Below, piece by piece: positions 54,699 through 64,000 of a stretch of DNA of 64,000 bases. Source of the stretch: Ralstonia sp. TCR112 (GTDB lineage Bacteria; Pseudomonadota; Gammaproteobacteria; Burkholderiales; Burkholderiaceae); contig NZ_VOSS01000014.1 in NCBI RefSeq assembly GCF_007997035.1, forward strand, positions 62,001 through 126,000, in the 5' to 3' direction. Within the stretch, counting starts at the first letter, position 1. Each line of letters starts with the position of its first letter. The notes below the pieces were generated by a model that was not told where the DNA came from, ran no database searches, and saw only the letters and a program-made list of their open reading frames with translations. The translations under genes and the position numbers were made by a program.

Positions 54699-57600
54699 TT
54701 ATTGCTGGTCTGCGCCACCCGCCGGGCGGTTGGTTTCAACCAGGATCATCGGGCCGTGCTGGATCGGCGGCAGCGGTTTGCGCTCGCGGGGCACACGCGG
54801 GGCTGCGACAGTGCGCGCAGCTTCTTCCTGCGATGCACGCAGCTTCTGGCTGTCGGTATGGACCCACGTCATGCCGGCGTTGTCGAGCACGCTCTGCAGC
54901 GTCTCGATCGGCAGCGGCGAAGCCTTCGCAATCGTGCTGACCGGAGCCGGCACTTCTGCAAAGGCCGTCACGATGGTTTCTTGAGGCGCTGCCACTGCCG
55001 CTTCCGGCGCGGGCGCTGCGGTAGCCGTTGCCATTGCGGGCTCCGTCGGCTGCACTTGCGGCAGGGCCGACACAGGCGCCACGGCTTCCGCCCCATGCAC
55101 CGGCTCTTGCACCACCGGAGCCGGATTCTCGACCGGGGCAAACGACGTCGTCTGCACAGGTTCCGTCACGGTTGCCGGCAGCACCGGCTCGGCATGCATT
55201 TCGGCGACGGCTTCGTCGGCGGTTTCGGCGTTTTCGTTCTCGCCTTCACCTTCGGCGCGGACGCCTTCCGCGCCCTCGCGGTCACGGCGATAACGGTTAC
55301 GGCCACGACGACCACGGCGACGGCGCTCTTCACCTTCACCGTTGCCTTCCGCGCCCGGCGTCACGCCTTCGCCGGCGATGCTTTCTGCCGGAGCAGCGGT
55401 GTCGAGCAGCGGTTGCGGCACTTGCGACGCAGCGGTCTGATCGATCAGGGCTTCGGCGGCCACGGCTGCGGCTTCCTTGGCCTGTTGATCGCGTTCGCCA
55501 CGGTTTTCGCGTGGTTCGCGGTTTTCACGTGGCTCACGCGGCTCGCGACCCTCGCGGGCTTCACGGCCCTCACGCGGTTGGCGCTCGCGACGTTCCTGAT
55601 TGCGCTCGCGGCGGCCTTGGCCTTGATTCTGGCCCTCGGCGCGAACCTCTTGACCTTGTTGCGGCTGACGAGCTTCAGCCGTCTCGCGAACAGCGCCCTC
55701 GACCTGGGCCGGCTGGCGGTTGCGATCACGGTTGCCGCGCTGGCCGTCACGTTGACCTTCGCGCTGGCCCTGTTGCTGACCTTCGCGCTGGCCCTGTTGC
55801 TGACCTTCGCGAGCTTCGTTGCGCTCACGGCCCTGGCGGTTGCCGTCACGGCCGTTCTGGCCCTGACCTTGGCGCTCGCCACGTTCGCCGCGCTGGCCAC
55901 GGCCACCACGGTCCTGGCGATTGCCACGGCCTTGGCGGTTGCCTTCTTCAGCACGTTGCTTCGGCGTTTCGACGGGCGCGGCCACCACCGGCTCGGCCGG
56001 CTTTGCGCCAAACAGCGATTTCAGCCACGAAACGAAACCACCCTGGGCAGGCACCGGAGCCGGCGCCTGCGGTGCGGGAGCGGCTTCCGTACGAGCCGGA
56101 CGCTCGGCGCGCGGCACCGACACGGGCGCCGGTTGGTCCGGCGTGATGCCCTTGACGGCGGCTTCCTGGCGCGGCTTGGCGGCTTCCTTGCGGGTGCTGT
56201 ACGCGGTGTCGGCTTCCAGTTCCTTGGCGGCCTCTTCGGCCATCTTGTAGCTGGCCTTGTCGTCGTCCAGACGCGGATCGTCGTGGCGCAGGCGCTCGAG
56301 CTTGTAGTGCGGCGTCTCCAGATGCTTGTTCGGGATCAGGAGCACGTTGACCTTGAAGCGCGTCTCGATCAGGTTGATGTCCGGGCGCTTCTCGTTGAGC
56401 AGGAACGCGGCCACTTCCACCGGCACCTGGCAGTGGATCGCGGCGGTGTTTTCCTTCATCGCCTCTTCCTGGATGATGCGCAGCACCTGCAGGGCGGACG
56501 ATTCGGTATCGCGGATGTGACCCGTGCCGTTACAGCGCGGGCAAGTGACGTGCGAGCCTTCCGACAGCGACGGACGCAGGCGTTGGCGCGACAGTTCCAT
56601 CAGGCCGAAACGGCTGATCTTGCCCATCTGAACGCGGGCGCGGTCGTGGCGCAGTGCGTCTTTGAGGCGGGTTTCGACGTCTTTCTGCGCCTTGCTCGAC
56701 TCCATGTCGATGAAGTCGATCACGATCAGGCCGCCCAAGTCGCGCAGGCGCAGCTGGCGGGCGATTTCGTCGGCGGCTTCGAGGTTCGTGCGCGCAGCGG
56801 TTTCCTCGATATCTGCGCCCTTGGTGGCGCGCGCCGAGTTCACGTCAATGGCGACGAGTGCCTCGGTGTGGTCGATCACGATGGCGCCACCCGACGGCAG
56901 CATGACCATACGCGAATACGCCGATTCGATCTGGTGTTCGATCTGGAAGCGCGAGAACAGGGGAACGTCGTCGCGGTACTTCTTCACCCGATTCATGTTG
57001 TCGGGCATCACCACGCTCATGAAAGCGCGGGCCTGATCGTAGATATCGTCCGTATCGATCAGGATTTCACCGATATCCGGCTGGAAGTAATCGCGAATCG
57101 CCCGGATCACCAGGCTGGATTCGAGATAGATCAGCAGCGGGGCCTTGTTGTCGACGGCAGCGCCGTCAACGGCCTTCCACAACTGCATCAGGTAGTTCAA
57201 GTCCCACTGCAGCTCTTCAGCGGAACGGCCGATGCCGGCGGTGCGGGCGATGATGCTCATGCCGTCCGGCACTTGCAGTTGCGCCATCGTCTCGCGCAGT
57301 TCCTGTCGGTCTTCGCCCTCGATGCGGCGCGACACACCGCCGCCACGCGGGTTGTTGGGCATCAGCACCAAGTAGCGGCCGGCCAGCGAGATGAACGTGG
57401 TCAGGGCTGCGCCCTTGTTGCCGCGTTCTTCCTTTTCAACCTGGACGATCAGTTCCTGGCCCTCAGACAGGGCGTCCTGGATGCGTGCGCCGCGCACGTC
57501 CACCCCGTCCTTGAAATAGGCGCGGGCGACTTCCTTGAAGGGCAGGAAACCGTGCCGCTCTTCGCCGTAATTGACGAAGCACGCTTCCAGCGACGGTTCG

Positions 57601-57746
57601 ATGCGGGTGATGACACCCTTGTAGATATTGCCTTTGCGCTGTTCGCGCCCGGCAGTTTCGATGTCGATGTCGATCAGTTTCTGACCATCGACGATGGCGA
57701 CGCGCAATTCCTCTTGCTGCGTCGCATTGAACAACATGCGTTTCAT
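54699..57746 (-). CDS. rne: Ribonuclease E
   Basis: A 1015-residue endoribonuclease that starts mRNA decay and processes rRNA and tRNA. The ATG at 57746 ([20 protein letters not shown]) follows a GAGG site. Residues about 35-120 are the S1 domain, the DNase I-like catalytic part includes [12 protein letters not shown] with the Mg-binding Asp, and [12 protein letters not shown] is the zinc link that holds the tetramer. From about residue 500 the protein is disordered and very rich in Arg, Glu, Gln and Gly with short imperfect repeats ([16 protein letters not shown]), then Ala/Pro/Glu. This tail should bind RNA and assemble the degradosome. In relatives rne autoregulates through its 5' leader. 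Confidence 0.96.
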   Translation of the reverse strand: MKRMLFNATQQEELRVAIVDGQKLIDIDIETAGREQRKGNIYKGVITRIEPSLEACFVNYGEERHGFLPFKEVARAYFKDGVDVRGARIQDALSEGQELIVQVEKEERGNKGAALTTFISLAGRYLVLMPNNPRGGGVSRRIEGEDRQELRETMAQLQVPDGMSIIARTAGIGRSAEELQWDLNYLMQLWKAVDGAAVDNKAPLLIYLESSLVIRAIRDYFQPDIGEILIDTDDIYDQARAFMSVVMPDNMNRVKKYRDDVPLFSRFQIEHQIESAYSRMVMLPSGGAIVIDHTEALVAIDVNSARATKGADIEETAARTNLEAADEIARQLRLRDLGGLIVIDFIDMESSKAQKDVETRLKDALRHDRARVQMGKISRFGLMELSRQRLRPSLSEGSHVTCPRCNGTGHIRDTESSALQVLRIIQEEAMKENTAAIHCQVPVEVAAFLLNEKRPDINLIETRFKVNVLLIPNKHLETPHYKLERLRHDDPRLDDDKASYKMAEEAAKELEADTAYSTRKEAAKPRQEAAVKGITPDQPAPVSVPRAERPARTEAAPAPQAPAPVPAQGGFVSWLKSLFGAKPAEPVVAAPVETPKQRAEEGNRQGRGNRQDRGGRGQRGERGERQGQGQNGRDGNRQGRERNEAREGQQQGQREGQQQGQREGQRDGQRGNRDRNRQPAQVEGAVRETAEARQPQQGQEVRAEGQNQGQGRRERNQERRERQPREGREAREGREPREPRENREPRENRGERDQQAKEAAAVAAEALIDQTAASQVPQPLLDTAAPAESIAGEGVTPGAEGNGEGEERRRRGRRGRNRYRRDREGAEGVRAEGEGENENAETADEAVAEMHAEPVLPATVTEPVQTTSFAPVENPAPVVQEPVHGAEAVAPVSALPQVQPTEPAMATATAAPAPEAAVAAPQETIVTAFAEVPAPVSTIAKASPLPIETLQSVLDNAGMTWVHTDSQKLRASQEEAARTVAAPRVPRERKPLPPIQHGPMILVETNRPAGGADQQ

Positions 57747-58481
57747 TGCAACCTCACTCCAATGCCGTGCGAGCACGGCGCTTCATGGAGCACGCAAAGG
57801 CGGAGCGGGTGGTCAACGAATTGCCGGTGTGTCGGCCAGCAAAAAAGGCGCGACGGGGCACGGGCGAAAGAAATGAGGGCATTCCACGCGTCATCATGGA
57901 TGGCAGGGCGGAGTCTGCGGACGCCGTTGGCGTCAGTTGCGCGTCCTGTCACTCGTGCCACGGACCCGATCCATTTGCAGGCGGGCCGGCGGCGGCGAGT
58001 CGCGTGAAGCGACCACAAAGAGCGAATTGACGGACGGCCTGTCCGGACGAAACCCGCGGCGGGGCAAATCGGGCGGCGTGCTGCTTTTTGGAGTTTTGCC
58101 GCCGGACCGCCATGGCAACGCGGTAACCGGATGTTCAGCCGGCCGGCACCAGTCTGGTGCGGCAAGGGCTTCTTTCACCAAGCGGGCGCCGTATGGATGA
58201 CCATGTGGCGCCCGCCTTTGAATTCTGTTCTACCAGCTGCTCGTTCTACGCTGGCCGACGTTGCCGACGTGATCTTTGGTTCACGTCCTGCGCGATGGGA
58301 CAGCGGTGCGTGCTGCTTTCGTGCCGATTAGTCGGCCACGTGATTAGCTTTGTAACACAAGTGGGCGAGAGATCGGCACGTTCCGGACCGAAACGGTGGC
58401 TGTGTACAATACCTGTTGTTTCGTTCCGACCGGCTGTTGCTGGCACCTAAACGACTGTCCAGCGGGAAAATTATATTGAAA
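57747..58481. other. Long divergent region between rne and rluC
   Basis: About 735 bp without a supported gene. On the minus side it should hold the rne promoter and a long untranslated leader, as in other bacteria where RNase E senses its own leader. On the plus side a -10-like TACAAT (58405-58410) lies about 75 bp before rluC, with a poor -35. Open frames here lack family similarity. Confidence 0.5.
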
Positions 58482-59516
58482 ATGAATGAGTTACGCCATC
58501 CATTTGATGGCCGCATTCAACAGGCCGGACGTGGCACCCTGGGCGATGCCCTCGACGGCAAGTCAGTCGCCTATGTTGAAATCGGTGAAGACGCCGAAGG
58601 GCAACGCATCGACAATTTCCTGATGCGCGTGGCCAAGGGCGTGCCCAAAAGTCATATCTATCGCATCCTGCGTTCGGGCGAAGTGCGGGTCAACAAGGGC
58701 CGCATCGACGCGGAATATCGCCTGAAACTGGGCGATCTGGTCCGTATCCCGCCGCTTCGGATCGCGCAGCAGGCTGAAGCTGCGCGCGTGGTTCCGGCGG
58801 CGGAATTCACGATCCTTCACGAAGATACACATCTGTTGGTGATCGATAAGCCCGCCGGGGTCGCCGTGCACGGCGGCTCGGGGGTGGCGTTTGGGGTGAT
58901 TGAGCAATTGCGCCAGTCGCGTCCGGAGGCCAAGTTCCTGGAGCTGGTGCATCGCCTCGACCGCGAAACGTCGGGCGTGCTGCTGCTTGCCAAAAAGCGC
59001 TCTGCGCTGGTAGCGCTGCATGAACAGATCCGCGAAGGCCAGTTGGACAAGCGGTATTTTGCGGCTGTGAAGGGCGTCTGGCCGCACAAGCGACAACACA
59101 TCAAGTCGCCGCTACACAAATACACCACGCCGGAAGGTGAGCGTCGCGTGCGCGTGCAGGCCGACGGACAGGCGTCGCACACGATCTTCAACAAGGTCGG
59201 CGTGTTTGGCCCATACACATTGCTGGAGGCCGAACTGAAAACGGGGCGCACGCACCAGATTCGGGTGCACTTGGCGCACGCCGGCTTTCCGATTCTGGGC
59301 GACGACAAGTACGGCGATTTCGCCCTGAACAAGGCGCTGTCCCGCGCGAATGCTTCGCCCCGACTGGCGCGGATGTTCCTGCACGCCCATCGTCTGCAGC
59401 TGACGCACCCGCAAAGCGGTGAAACGGTCACGTTTAACGCCCCGTTGTCTGCTGAGTGTGCCGATTTCCTCAACGCTTTCCAGAGCCCCGATTCCGATGC
59501 CGCAGCAACGCTTTGA
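58482..59516 (+). CDS. rluC: 23S rRNA pseudouridine synthase RluC-type
   Basis: A 344-residue RluA-family enzyme that makes pseudouridines 955, 2504 and 2580 in 23S rRNA. The S4 RNA-binding domain (about 36-95, GQRIDNFLMRVAKGVPKSHI) precedes the catalytic domain with HRLDRETSGVLLLAKK, which contains the catalytic Asp, and GRTHQIRVHLAHAGFPILGD. The ATG at 58482 is chosen as it begins the conserved region. It is divergent from rne, the same neighbour as in many proteobacteria, and overlaps the next gene by 20 bp. Confidence 0.94.
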   Translation: MNELRHPFDGRIQQAGRGTLGDALDGKSVAYVEIGEDAEGQRIDNFLMRVAKGVPKSHIYRILRSGEVRVNKGRIDAEYRLKLGDLVRIPPLRIAQQAEAARVVPAAEFTILHEDTHLLVIDKPAGVAVHGGSGVAFGVIEQLRQSRPEAKFLELVHRLDRETSGVLLLAKKRSALVALHEQIREGQLDKRYFAAVKGVWPHKRQHIKSPLHKYTTPEGERRVRVQADGQASHTIFNKVGVFGPYTLLEAELKTGRTHQIRVHLAHAGFPILGDDKYGDFALNKALSRANASPRLARMFLHAHRLQLTHPQSGETVTFNAPLSAECADFLNAFQSPDSDAAATL

Positions 59517-60156
59517 TCTGATCGTCTTCGATTGGGATGGCACGTTGATGGATTCGACGTCGGCCATCACCCGATCAATCCAGCTTGCCTGCCGGGATCT
59601 TGACCTGCCGGTGCCCGACGATGCGCGGGCCAGCCATGTGATCGGCCTGGGACTGAGGGATGCCCTCGAATATGCCGTTCCGACGCTCGATCCGGCCGAT
59701 TACGGCAAGCTGGCTGACCGGTATCGCTTCCATTACCTGAGCCGCGACGCGCACCTCGTCCTGTTTCCGGGTGTGCGCGAAATGCTGGAAGCACTGCGCC
59801 GCCAGAACTATCTGCTGGCTGTGGCGACGGGCAAGTCCCGCGTCGGCCTGCAACGTGCGATGGAGGCGACCAATCTGACGGGAGTGTTCGATAACACCCG
59901 CTGCGCCGATGAGACGTTCTCCAAGCCGCACCCCGCGATGCTGCTCGAACTGACGCGCGATCTCGGCATGGAAGTCGAGCGCACGCTGATGATCGGCGAC
60001 ACGACGCACGATCTGCAGATGGCCGCCAATGCGGGTGCCGCTGGTGTGGCTGTTACGTACGGTGCGCATCCGGCCGATGTGCTGGACTCGCTGGCGCCGC
60101 TGTATTCCGCGAAGTCCGTTCCTGATTTGCACAATTGGCTGACGCAGCATGCCTGA
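59497..60156 (+). CDS. HAD-superfamily phosphatase (Gph-like)
   Basis: A 219-residue HAD subfamily IA hydrolase. Motif I is LIVFDWDGTLMDS with the nucleophilic Asp, motif II is LAVATGKSR, the Lys of motif III is in FSKPHPAML, and motif IV is MIGDTTHDLQMAANAG. The cap domain is alpha-helical as in phosphoglycolate phosphatase, but the substrate is uncertain. The start at 59497 overlaps rluC by 20 bp, and its stop overlaps the Rieske gene by 8 bp, so the three are translationally coupled. Confidence 0.9.
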   Translation: MPQQRFDLIVFDWDGTLMDSTSAITRSIQLACRDLDLPVPDDARASHVIGLGLRDALEYAVPTLDPADYGKLADRYRFHYLSRDAHLVLFPGVREMLEALRRQNYLLAVATGKSRVGLQRAMEATNLTGVFDNTRCADETFSKPHPAMLLELTRDLGMEVERTLMIGDTTHDLQMAANAGAAGVAVTYGAHPADVLDSLAPLYSAKSVPDLHNWLTQHA

Positions 60157-60550
60157 CATGCCTGAACAGATTCGTGTGTGCGAGAGTGCTGCGCTGGAAG
60201 ATGGCGGCTTGGGTGTCCGGTTTCAGGTGGAGGTGCGCGGACGTCTCGTCAGCGCGTTTGTTGTCCGTTACGAGGGCGGCGTCCACGGTTATCTGAACCA
60301 GTGCGCGCATGTGCCGATGGAAATGGACTGGCAAGAAGGCCAGTTTTTTGAAAGCTCGGGTCTGTATTTGATGTGCGCTACGCATGGCGCCATTTACGAG
60401 CCGGATACTGGCCGGTGCGTCGGCGGGCCGTGCCGAGGTTCGCATTTATCCAAGCTGGAGATTGCCGAGCGAGACGGGGCAGTCTGGTGGCAACCGGATG
60501 CGTTATTCCGGGCGCCGGCTCCCGCGCCAGCGCCAACGCCGTCTGCCTAG
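60149..60550 (+). CDS. Rieske [2Fe-2S] domain protein
   Basis: A 133-residue protein consisting of a Rieske domain. The cluster ligands are the C-x-H pair in NQCAHVPMEM and the C-x2-H pair in YLMCATHGAIYEP, with 37 residues or so between Cys positions of the usual order. A Pro/Ala-rich tail follows. There is no signal peptide or membrane anchor, so it is cytosolic, like ferredoxin components of dioxygenases or NirD-like proteins. Partner unknown. It overlaps the HAD gene; an alternative ATG lies at 60158. Confidence 0.88.
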   Translation: MPDMPEQIRVCESAALEDGGLGVRFQVEVRGRLVSAFVVRYEGGVHGYLNQCAHVPMEMDWQEGQFFESSGLYLMCATHGAIYEPDTGRCVGGPCRGSHLSKLEIAERDGAVWWQPDALFRAPAPAPAPTPSA

Positions 60551-60586
60551 TCGCGCAGTTCTTCATCTCGATCGTTTTTCTTGTCT

Positions 60587-61699
60587 ATGACCGACTCGAT
60601 TCCGCCGAAAGGCCCCGAAGACGCGCCCAACGAGGGTGCAGGCAAACCAGAGGCGCTGGAGGTCACCCAGCACGCGGATCATCCGCTCGAAGCCGAATTG
60701 CGCAACCCGGCAGCAGGCAAACCCACGTCGGGATCTGCGCCAACAGCGTCCGCGCAAGCCAGCGGCTGGGAGCGTGAGGTACTCGAAAAAGTACTGTTGG
60801 CGACCGTCCGTGAGCAGCGCGCCGCGCGCCGCTGGCGCATCTTTTTCCGCTTCGTGACGCTGGGCCTGATCGGGGTGCTTATCTACGCATTCGCCAGTCT
60901 GGAAGGCGAAACCGTCAGCACGGGCCGTCATACGGCCGTTGTCACGCTTGACGGCGAAATTGCGGCCAACACGAATGCCAGCGCTGAAAACATCAATGCG
61001 TCGTTGCAAGCCGCGTTTGCAGACGACAACACGGTCGGCGTGATCCTGAAGATCAATTCGCCGGGCGGCTCGCCGGTGCAGGCCGGCATGATCAATGATG
61101 AAATCCGCCGTCTGCGCGCCAAGTACAAAAAGATTCCGTTGTACGTGGTGGTGGAGGAGATGTGCGCGTCAGGCGGTTACTACGTGGCCGCCGCTGCAGA
61201 CAAGATTTACGTCGACAAAGCCAGCATCGTCGGCTCCATCGGTGTGCTAATGGACGGTTTCGGCTTTACTGGCCTGATGGATAAGGTGGGTGTCGAGCGC
61301 CGCTTGCTCACCGCCGGCTCTAACAAGGGGATGCTTGATCCGTTCTCGCCCGTGTCACCGCAGCAGAAACAATATGCCCAAGAGATGCTGGACCAGGTGC
61401 ATCAGCAGTTCATCGATGTGGTCAAGCAGGGGCGTGGCAACCGACTGAAGGACGATCCGACGCTGTTCACCGGGCTGTTCTGGACGGGTGCCAAGGCGGT
61501 GGATCTTGGCTTGGCCGACGCGATCGGCAGCTCGGACTTTGTCGCGCGCAGTGTCATCAAGGCGCCGGACGTGGTCGACTACACGGTCAAGGAAAACTTC
61601 GCTTCGCGCGTGGCACGCAAGCTCGGCACGGCGATGGGCGCGGGCGCCGTGAAGGCGCTGGCCGCGACGGGCCAGCTCAAGCTCTTGATGAAGGAATAA
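60587..61699 (+). CDS. S49-family signal peptide peptidase (SppA-like)
   Basis: A 370-residue inner-membrane protease. A cytoplasmic, disordered leader (1-75) is followed by one membrane helix (FFRFVTLGLIGVLIYAFASL), then the periplasmic peptidase domain with GVILKINSPGGSPVQAGMI and the catalytic Ser in VVEEMCASGGYYVAAAADKI. The general base Lys should lie in the following ADKIYVDKASIVGSIGV region. SppA-type enzymes clear cleaved signal peptides. The ATG at 60587 is chosen. It lies 36 bp after the Rieske gene in what looks like the rluC-HAD-Rieske-sppA operon. Confidence 0.92.
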   Translation: MTDSIPPKGPEDAPNEGAGKPEALEVTQHADHPLEAELRNPAAGKPTSGSAPTASAQASGWEREVLEKVLLATVREQRAARRWRIFFRFVTLGLIGVLIYAFASLEGETVSTGRHTAVVTLDGEIAANTNASAENINASLQAAFADDNTVGVILKINSPGGSPVQAGMINDEIRRLRAKYKKIPLYVVVEEMCASGGYYVAAAADKIYVDKASIVGSIGVLMDGFGFTGLMDKVGVERRLLTAGSNKGMLDPFSPVSPQQKQYAQEMLDQVHQQFIDVVKQGRGNRLKDDPTLFTGLFWTGAKAVDLGLADAIGSSDFVARSVIKAPDVVDYTVKENFASRVARKLGTAMGAGAVKALAATGQLKLLMKE

Positions 61700-61704
61700 G
61701 CGCG

Positions 61705-62436
61705 CTATCGCGCCAGCAGCGAGAAGATCGCCGGCCGCTTGTGCAAGTTCATGCGGTCGGCCCGCCAGTCGCTCACCGGAAGCGTGACGACCTGCTCGCT
61801 CGGCAGCGTCAGGTCCACTGCGATCGACAGCAGCGTACTCGGCGCGCAGCCAGCCTGGATGGCCTCGAGCAACGCGCCATTGCGGTAGGGCGTTTCGATG
61901 AAGACCTGTGTTTGGGCGGCGGAGCGTGAAAGCTGTTCCAATGCGCGCAGCTTCGTCTTGCGCTCAGTCGCGTCGACCGGCAGATAGCCGTTGAACGCAA
62001 AGCTCTGGCCGTTCAGACCGGACGCCATCACCGCCAGCAGAATCGAACTCGGTCCCACCAGCGGTTTTACGCGCACGCCACGTCGGTGCGCGAGACGGAC
62101 GAGATTCGCGCCCGGATCGGCCACCGCCGGCACGCCGGCTTCCGACATCAGCCCCGCGTCTTGCCCGGCAACCACGGGCGCCAGCAGCGCTTCCAGTTCC
62201 GATTCCGGCGTTTTGACGTTCAGTTCGCGAATGGTGATTTCCTGCAGCGGACGTGCCAGCGGTGTCGTCTCGGCCAGCTTTTTGAGCAGCGCACGCGCCG
62301 TCTTGGCGTGTTCGGCGACGAAATAGTCGAGTTGTGCGGTGATCTGCTGCACGCCCGCCGGAATCACATCGGGCAGCGGGTCGGCCGCATCGCGCGACCC
62401 CAGCGTATTTGGAATGAGGTAAAGCGTACCGGCCAT
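61705..62436 (-). CDS. SAM-dependent methyltransferase, RsmI/tetrapyrrole-methylase fold
   Basis: A 243-residue protein of the tetrapyrrole methylase fold close to RsmI (the 16S rRNA 2'-O-C1402 methyltransferase). AGTLYLIPNTLGSRDAADPL at the start, then AGLMSEAGVPAVADPGANLV and KPLVGPSSILLAVMASGLNG form the SAM pocket. True RsmI starts with a GTLYLVATPIGN motif and is usually about 280 residues; this is the shorter paralogous group seen beside maf in Burkholderiaceae, so its RNA target is unproven. It lies 3 bp after maf in the same direction. Confidence 0.88.
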   Translation of the reverse strand: MAGTLYLIPNTLGSRDAADPLPDVIPAGVQQITAQLDYFVAEHAKTARALLKKLAETTPLARPLQEITIRELNVKTPESELEALLAPVVAGQDAGLMSEAGVPAVADPGANLVRLAHRRGVRVKPLVGPSSILLAVMASGLNGQSFAFNGYLPVDATERKTKLRALEQLSRSAAQTQVFIETPYRNGALLEAIQAGCAPSTLLSIAVDLTLPSEQVVTLPVSDWRADRMNLHKRPAIFSLLAR

Positions 62437-62439
62437 GGT

Positions 62440-63036
62440 TCAGGCGAAGAGCGGGTAGTGAACGTTGCGCAGCATGCTGGTCAATGCGATCAGCGGCAGA
62501 CCCACCAGCGCGGTCGGATCCGACGATTCCACTCGCTCAAGCAGGGCGATGCCCAGCCCCTCCGATTTGGCGCTCCCCGCAACGTCGTACGGATGTTCCA
62601 GGTGCAAGTAGGCGTCCAATTCCTCATCGGAAAGATTGCGGAACGTCGCCAGGGTGCGAATATCCTGGCTCTGGTGTTGCCCTGTCCGGCCGTCGTACAG
62701 GCACAACGCCGAATGAAATGTGACGGTGCGTCCACGCATCCAGTGCAGTTGCGCCAGGGCGCGGGCGTGGTCGCCGGGCTTGCCGACCTGCTTGCCGTCG
62801 AGTGTGGCGACCTGATCGGAGCCGATGACGAGCGCGCCGGGATAGTCTGCTGCAACCTTCTCCGCCTTCTGCCGAGCCAAGCGCAGAGCGGTCTGGTCGG
62901 GCGACTCATACGGGGCGGGGGTCTCGTCGATGTTCGGTACCACGATCTCAAACGGCAGGCGCAAGCGTTCGAGCAATTCCCGCCGATATGGCGAGCTGGA
63001 GGCGAGAATTAGCGGCGGACGCGATGCAGAAGTCAT
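62440..63036 (-). CDS. Maf-family nucleotide pyrophosphatase
   Basis: A 198-residue Maf/YceF-type house-cleaning nucleotide pyrophosphatase. The family motif LILASSSPYRRELLERLRLP is at the N-terminus, with ESPDQTALRLARQKAEKVAA, then ALVIGSDQVATLDGKQVGKP and GSAKSEGLGIALLERVESSD. The YceF subgroup acts on modified 7-methyl-GTP, which suits its position opposite yceD-rpmF as in E. coli. It is transcribed away from yceD and with the RsmI-like gene after it. Confidence 0.92.
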   Translation of the reverse strand: MTSASRPPLILASSSPYRRELLERLRLPFEIVVPNIDETPAPYESPDQTALRLARQKAEKVAADYPGALVIGSDQVATLDGKQVGKPGDHARALAQLHWMRGRTVTFHSALCLYDGRTGQHQSQDIRTLATFRNLSDEELDAYLHLEHPYDVAGSAKSEGLGIALLERVESSDPTALVGLPLIALTSMLRNVHYPLFA

Positions 63037-63074
63037 AAGTGCTTGAAGATGCAGTGGATTTTGAGCAAAACCTT

Positions 63075-63104
63075 TTGACTTCAGAGGTTTCTGCCCGCTA
63101 TAAT
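63075..63104 (+). promoter_or_regulatory. Sigma-70 promoter of yceD-rpmF
   Basis: TTGACT (63075-63080) and a perfect TATAAT (63099-63104) are 18 bp apart, about 127 bp upstream of the yceD start. This is the best housekeeping promoter in the window, fitting ribosomal-protein expression. Confidence 0.85.
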
Positions 63105-63230
63105 CCCGCGTTTCGCGGTTTGGCCGCGCAGTGTCGCAAACCGGGCGCCCAGGCGCAAGGTGTCAGGCGTTGCAGGGCGGTCGATCCGGTTCGCGCACCA
63201 ACACAGCAACGCGTTCAGCAGGTTCGATTC

Positions 63231-63767
63231 GTGGATTTTCGTGCATTCGATCTTTTCGCGTTCATTCGCGCGGGCGAGCCGGCAAGCGGCACGGTCCAGC
63301 TGACCGATATGCCGCGCCTGCTGGCCGAGCAGGCCGCCGATGCACCAGCTGACGCCAACCCGGAGTTCCGTTGGCAACTGCAGGGTCTGGTGCGTGAAGA
63401 GGCCACCGCCGGTCAGTTGCCGCGTCAGCGTCTCTTCATCGATCTGGAAGTGGACGGTGCGGTCTGGCTGCAATGCCAGCGATGCCTCAAGGCGTATGAG
63501 CAACCGCTGCCGGTGCGCACGCGCCTGGAAGTCATGCGCTCGGAAGCCGAGGCCGACGCTGCGCCGCTGGACGACGATGAAGCCGATGTCATCGTTGGCT
63601 CGCGCAGCTTCGATCTGATCACGCAGATCGAAGATGAGCTGTTGCTGGCGTTGCCGGTGTCGCCGCGTCATGCAGTCTGCCCGGATGAGGTGTTGCCGGA
63701 AGAGGCTGAAGCTGAAAAGAAGCCGTCGCCGTTCGCGGTGCTGGCTAACCTGAAGACCAAACATTAG
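63231..63767 (+). CDS. yceD: YceD/DUF177 family protein
   Basis: A 178-residue protein encoded just before ribosomal protein L32. The start is read as GTG 63231 (DFRAFDLFAFIRAGEPASGT), the only in-frame start near the conserved N-terminus, with AGCAGG in front. It has the DUF177 cysteines in LQCQRCLKAYEQPL and the later HAVCPDEVL, and the acidic centre DEADVIVGSRSFDL. The family is linked to 23S rRNA and 50S maturation (plant DCL-like homologues). It is transcribed with rpmF from a strong upstream promoter. Confidence 0.88.
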   Translation: MDFRAFDLFAFIRAGEPASGTVQLTDMPRLLAEQAADAPADANPEFRWQLQGLVREEATAGQLPRQRLFIDLEVDGAVWLQCQRCLKAYEQPLPVRTRLEVMRSEAEADAAPLDDDEADVIVGSRSFDLITQIEDELLLALPVSPRHAVCPDEVLPEEAEAEKKPSPFAVLANLKTKH

Positions 63768-63882
63768 GCGTGCGCGAGTATTGCGCGCGCTGATGGCAGT
63801 ACGTTTCACACGCCTACCGGAATGGCTACGCTCCGGCTCCGTGTGATGTGATAAAATCGATCAAATTGCTTAGGAGTCAGTC

Positions 63883-64000
63883 ATGGCTGTTCAACAAAAC
63901 AAGAAGTCGCCGTCCAAGCGCGGCATGCATCGTTCGCACGATTTCCTGACGACGGCCCCGATCGCTGTCGAGCCGACCACCGGCGAAGTGCACCTGCGTC
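63883..64000 (+). CDS. rpmF: 50S ribosomal protein L32 (partial, runs off the window)
   Basis: The first 39 codons of bacterial L32 start at ATG 63883 behind [27 protein letters not shown], then [19 protein letters not shown]. Full-length L32 is about 59 residues. In many proteobacteria rpmF is followed by plsX and fab genes, which would be expected just outside the window. Confidence 0.97.
   Translation, partial: MAVQQNKKSPSKRGMHRSHDFLTTAPIAVEPTTGEVHLR

Noticed and set aside
54603-58007. Very long open frame (over 1,100 codons) on the plus strand opposite rne
   Set aside because: It is a low-complexity shadow of the Arg/Glu/Gln-rich rne frame in high-GC DNA. rne has clear domains and ribosome-binding site; the antisense frame has none.

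Overview
The window is high-GC, gene-dense chromosomal DNA from a beta-proteobacterium of the Burkholderiaceae, most likely Ralstonia (R. pickettii / R. solanacearum relatives). The assignment rests on an intracellular poly-3-hydroxybutyrate depolymerase with the Cys183/Asp355/His388 arrangement of Cupriavidus/Ralstonia PhaZ1, an iscR-S-U-A-hscBA-fdx-iscX operon of beta-proteobacterial type, paired periplasmic cytochromes c, a lone rsxB beside nth, and the family pattern of the conserved proteins (DUF1841, DUF3565, Gcr-type recombinase). I saw no rRNA, tRNA, insertion sequence, prophage or CRISPR array. This is mostly core chromosome.

Layout. 0-5 kb: a MocR-type regulator with three CTGTACA boxes in its promoter; a small two-gene unit that looks like a Tlde1-type (DUF2778) L,D-transpeptidase toxin with a two-helix membrane partner; htpG behind a sigma-32-like promoter; a DNA-deoxyinosine glycosylase. 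5-7 kb: two PilJ-type (nitrate-sensor-like) proteins, one secreted and one cytosolic, behind a leader RNA that matches an ANTAR antitermination element (two hairpins with identical AACGGC hexaloops, the second exclusive with an intrinsic terminator). 7-13 kb: DUF1993, a TPR protein, a spermidine-synthase-like methyltransferase, an NTF2-like protein, and a MoxR ATPase / GNAT / VWA group. 13-23 kb: two cytochromes c, DUF1841, a DMT exporter, an S10 carboxypeptidase lipoprotein, a nitroreductase, nth-rsxB, a TetR regulator, the PHB depolymerase and a frameshifted aromatic/aspartate aminotransferase. 23-34 kb: uvrB, a Gcr-type membrane 'recombinase', and a complete ribose operon rbsB-A-C-R-K (rbsC frameshifted) with a perfect RbsR-type operator.

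34-40 kb is the complete Isc iron-sulfur assembly operon with two tandem IscR type-1-like sites over its promoter and a DUF3565 gene inserted between iscA and hscB. 40-51 kb: a glycine-zipper protein, lysS, an SDR, prfB with its programmed frameshift, pncB, an orphan lutC, a NhaD-type antiporter, a frameshifted 2-hydroxyacid dehydrogenase and rmuC. 51-54.5 kb is a molybdenum cofactor cluster moaA-mobA-moeA. 54.7-64 kb: rne and rluC divergent across about 735 bp, then a HAD phosphatase, a Rieske protein, an S49 peptidase, an RsmI-like methyltransferase, Maf, and yceD-rpmF (rpmF runs off the window).

The most interesting signals are the ANTAR-like leader in front of the PilJ-domain pair, which implies control by an ANTAR protein encoded elsewhere and a link to nitrate, and the compact putative toxin/immunity pair. 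Three genes are each broken by loss of a single G from a GG pair on the coding strand. That shared pattern points to consensus error in the sequence rather than three real pseudogenes.
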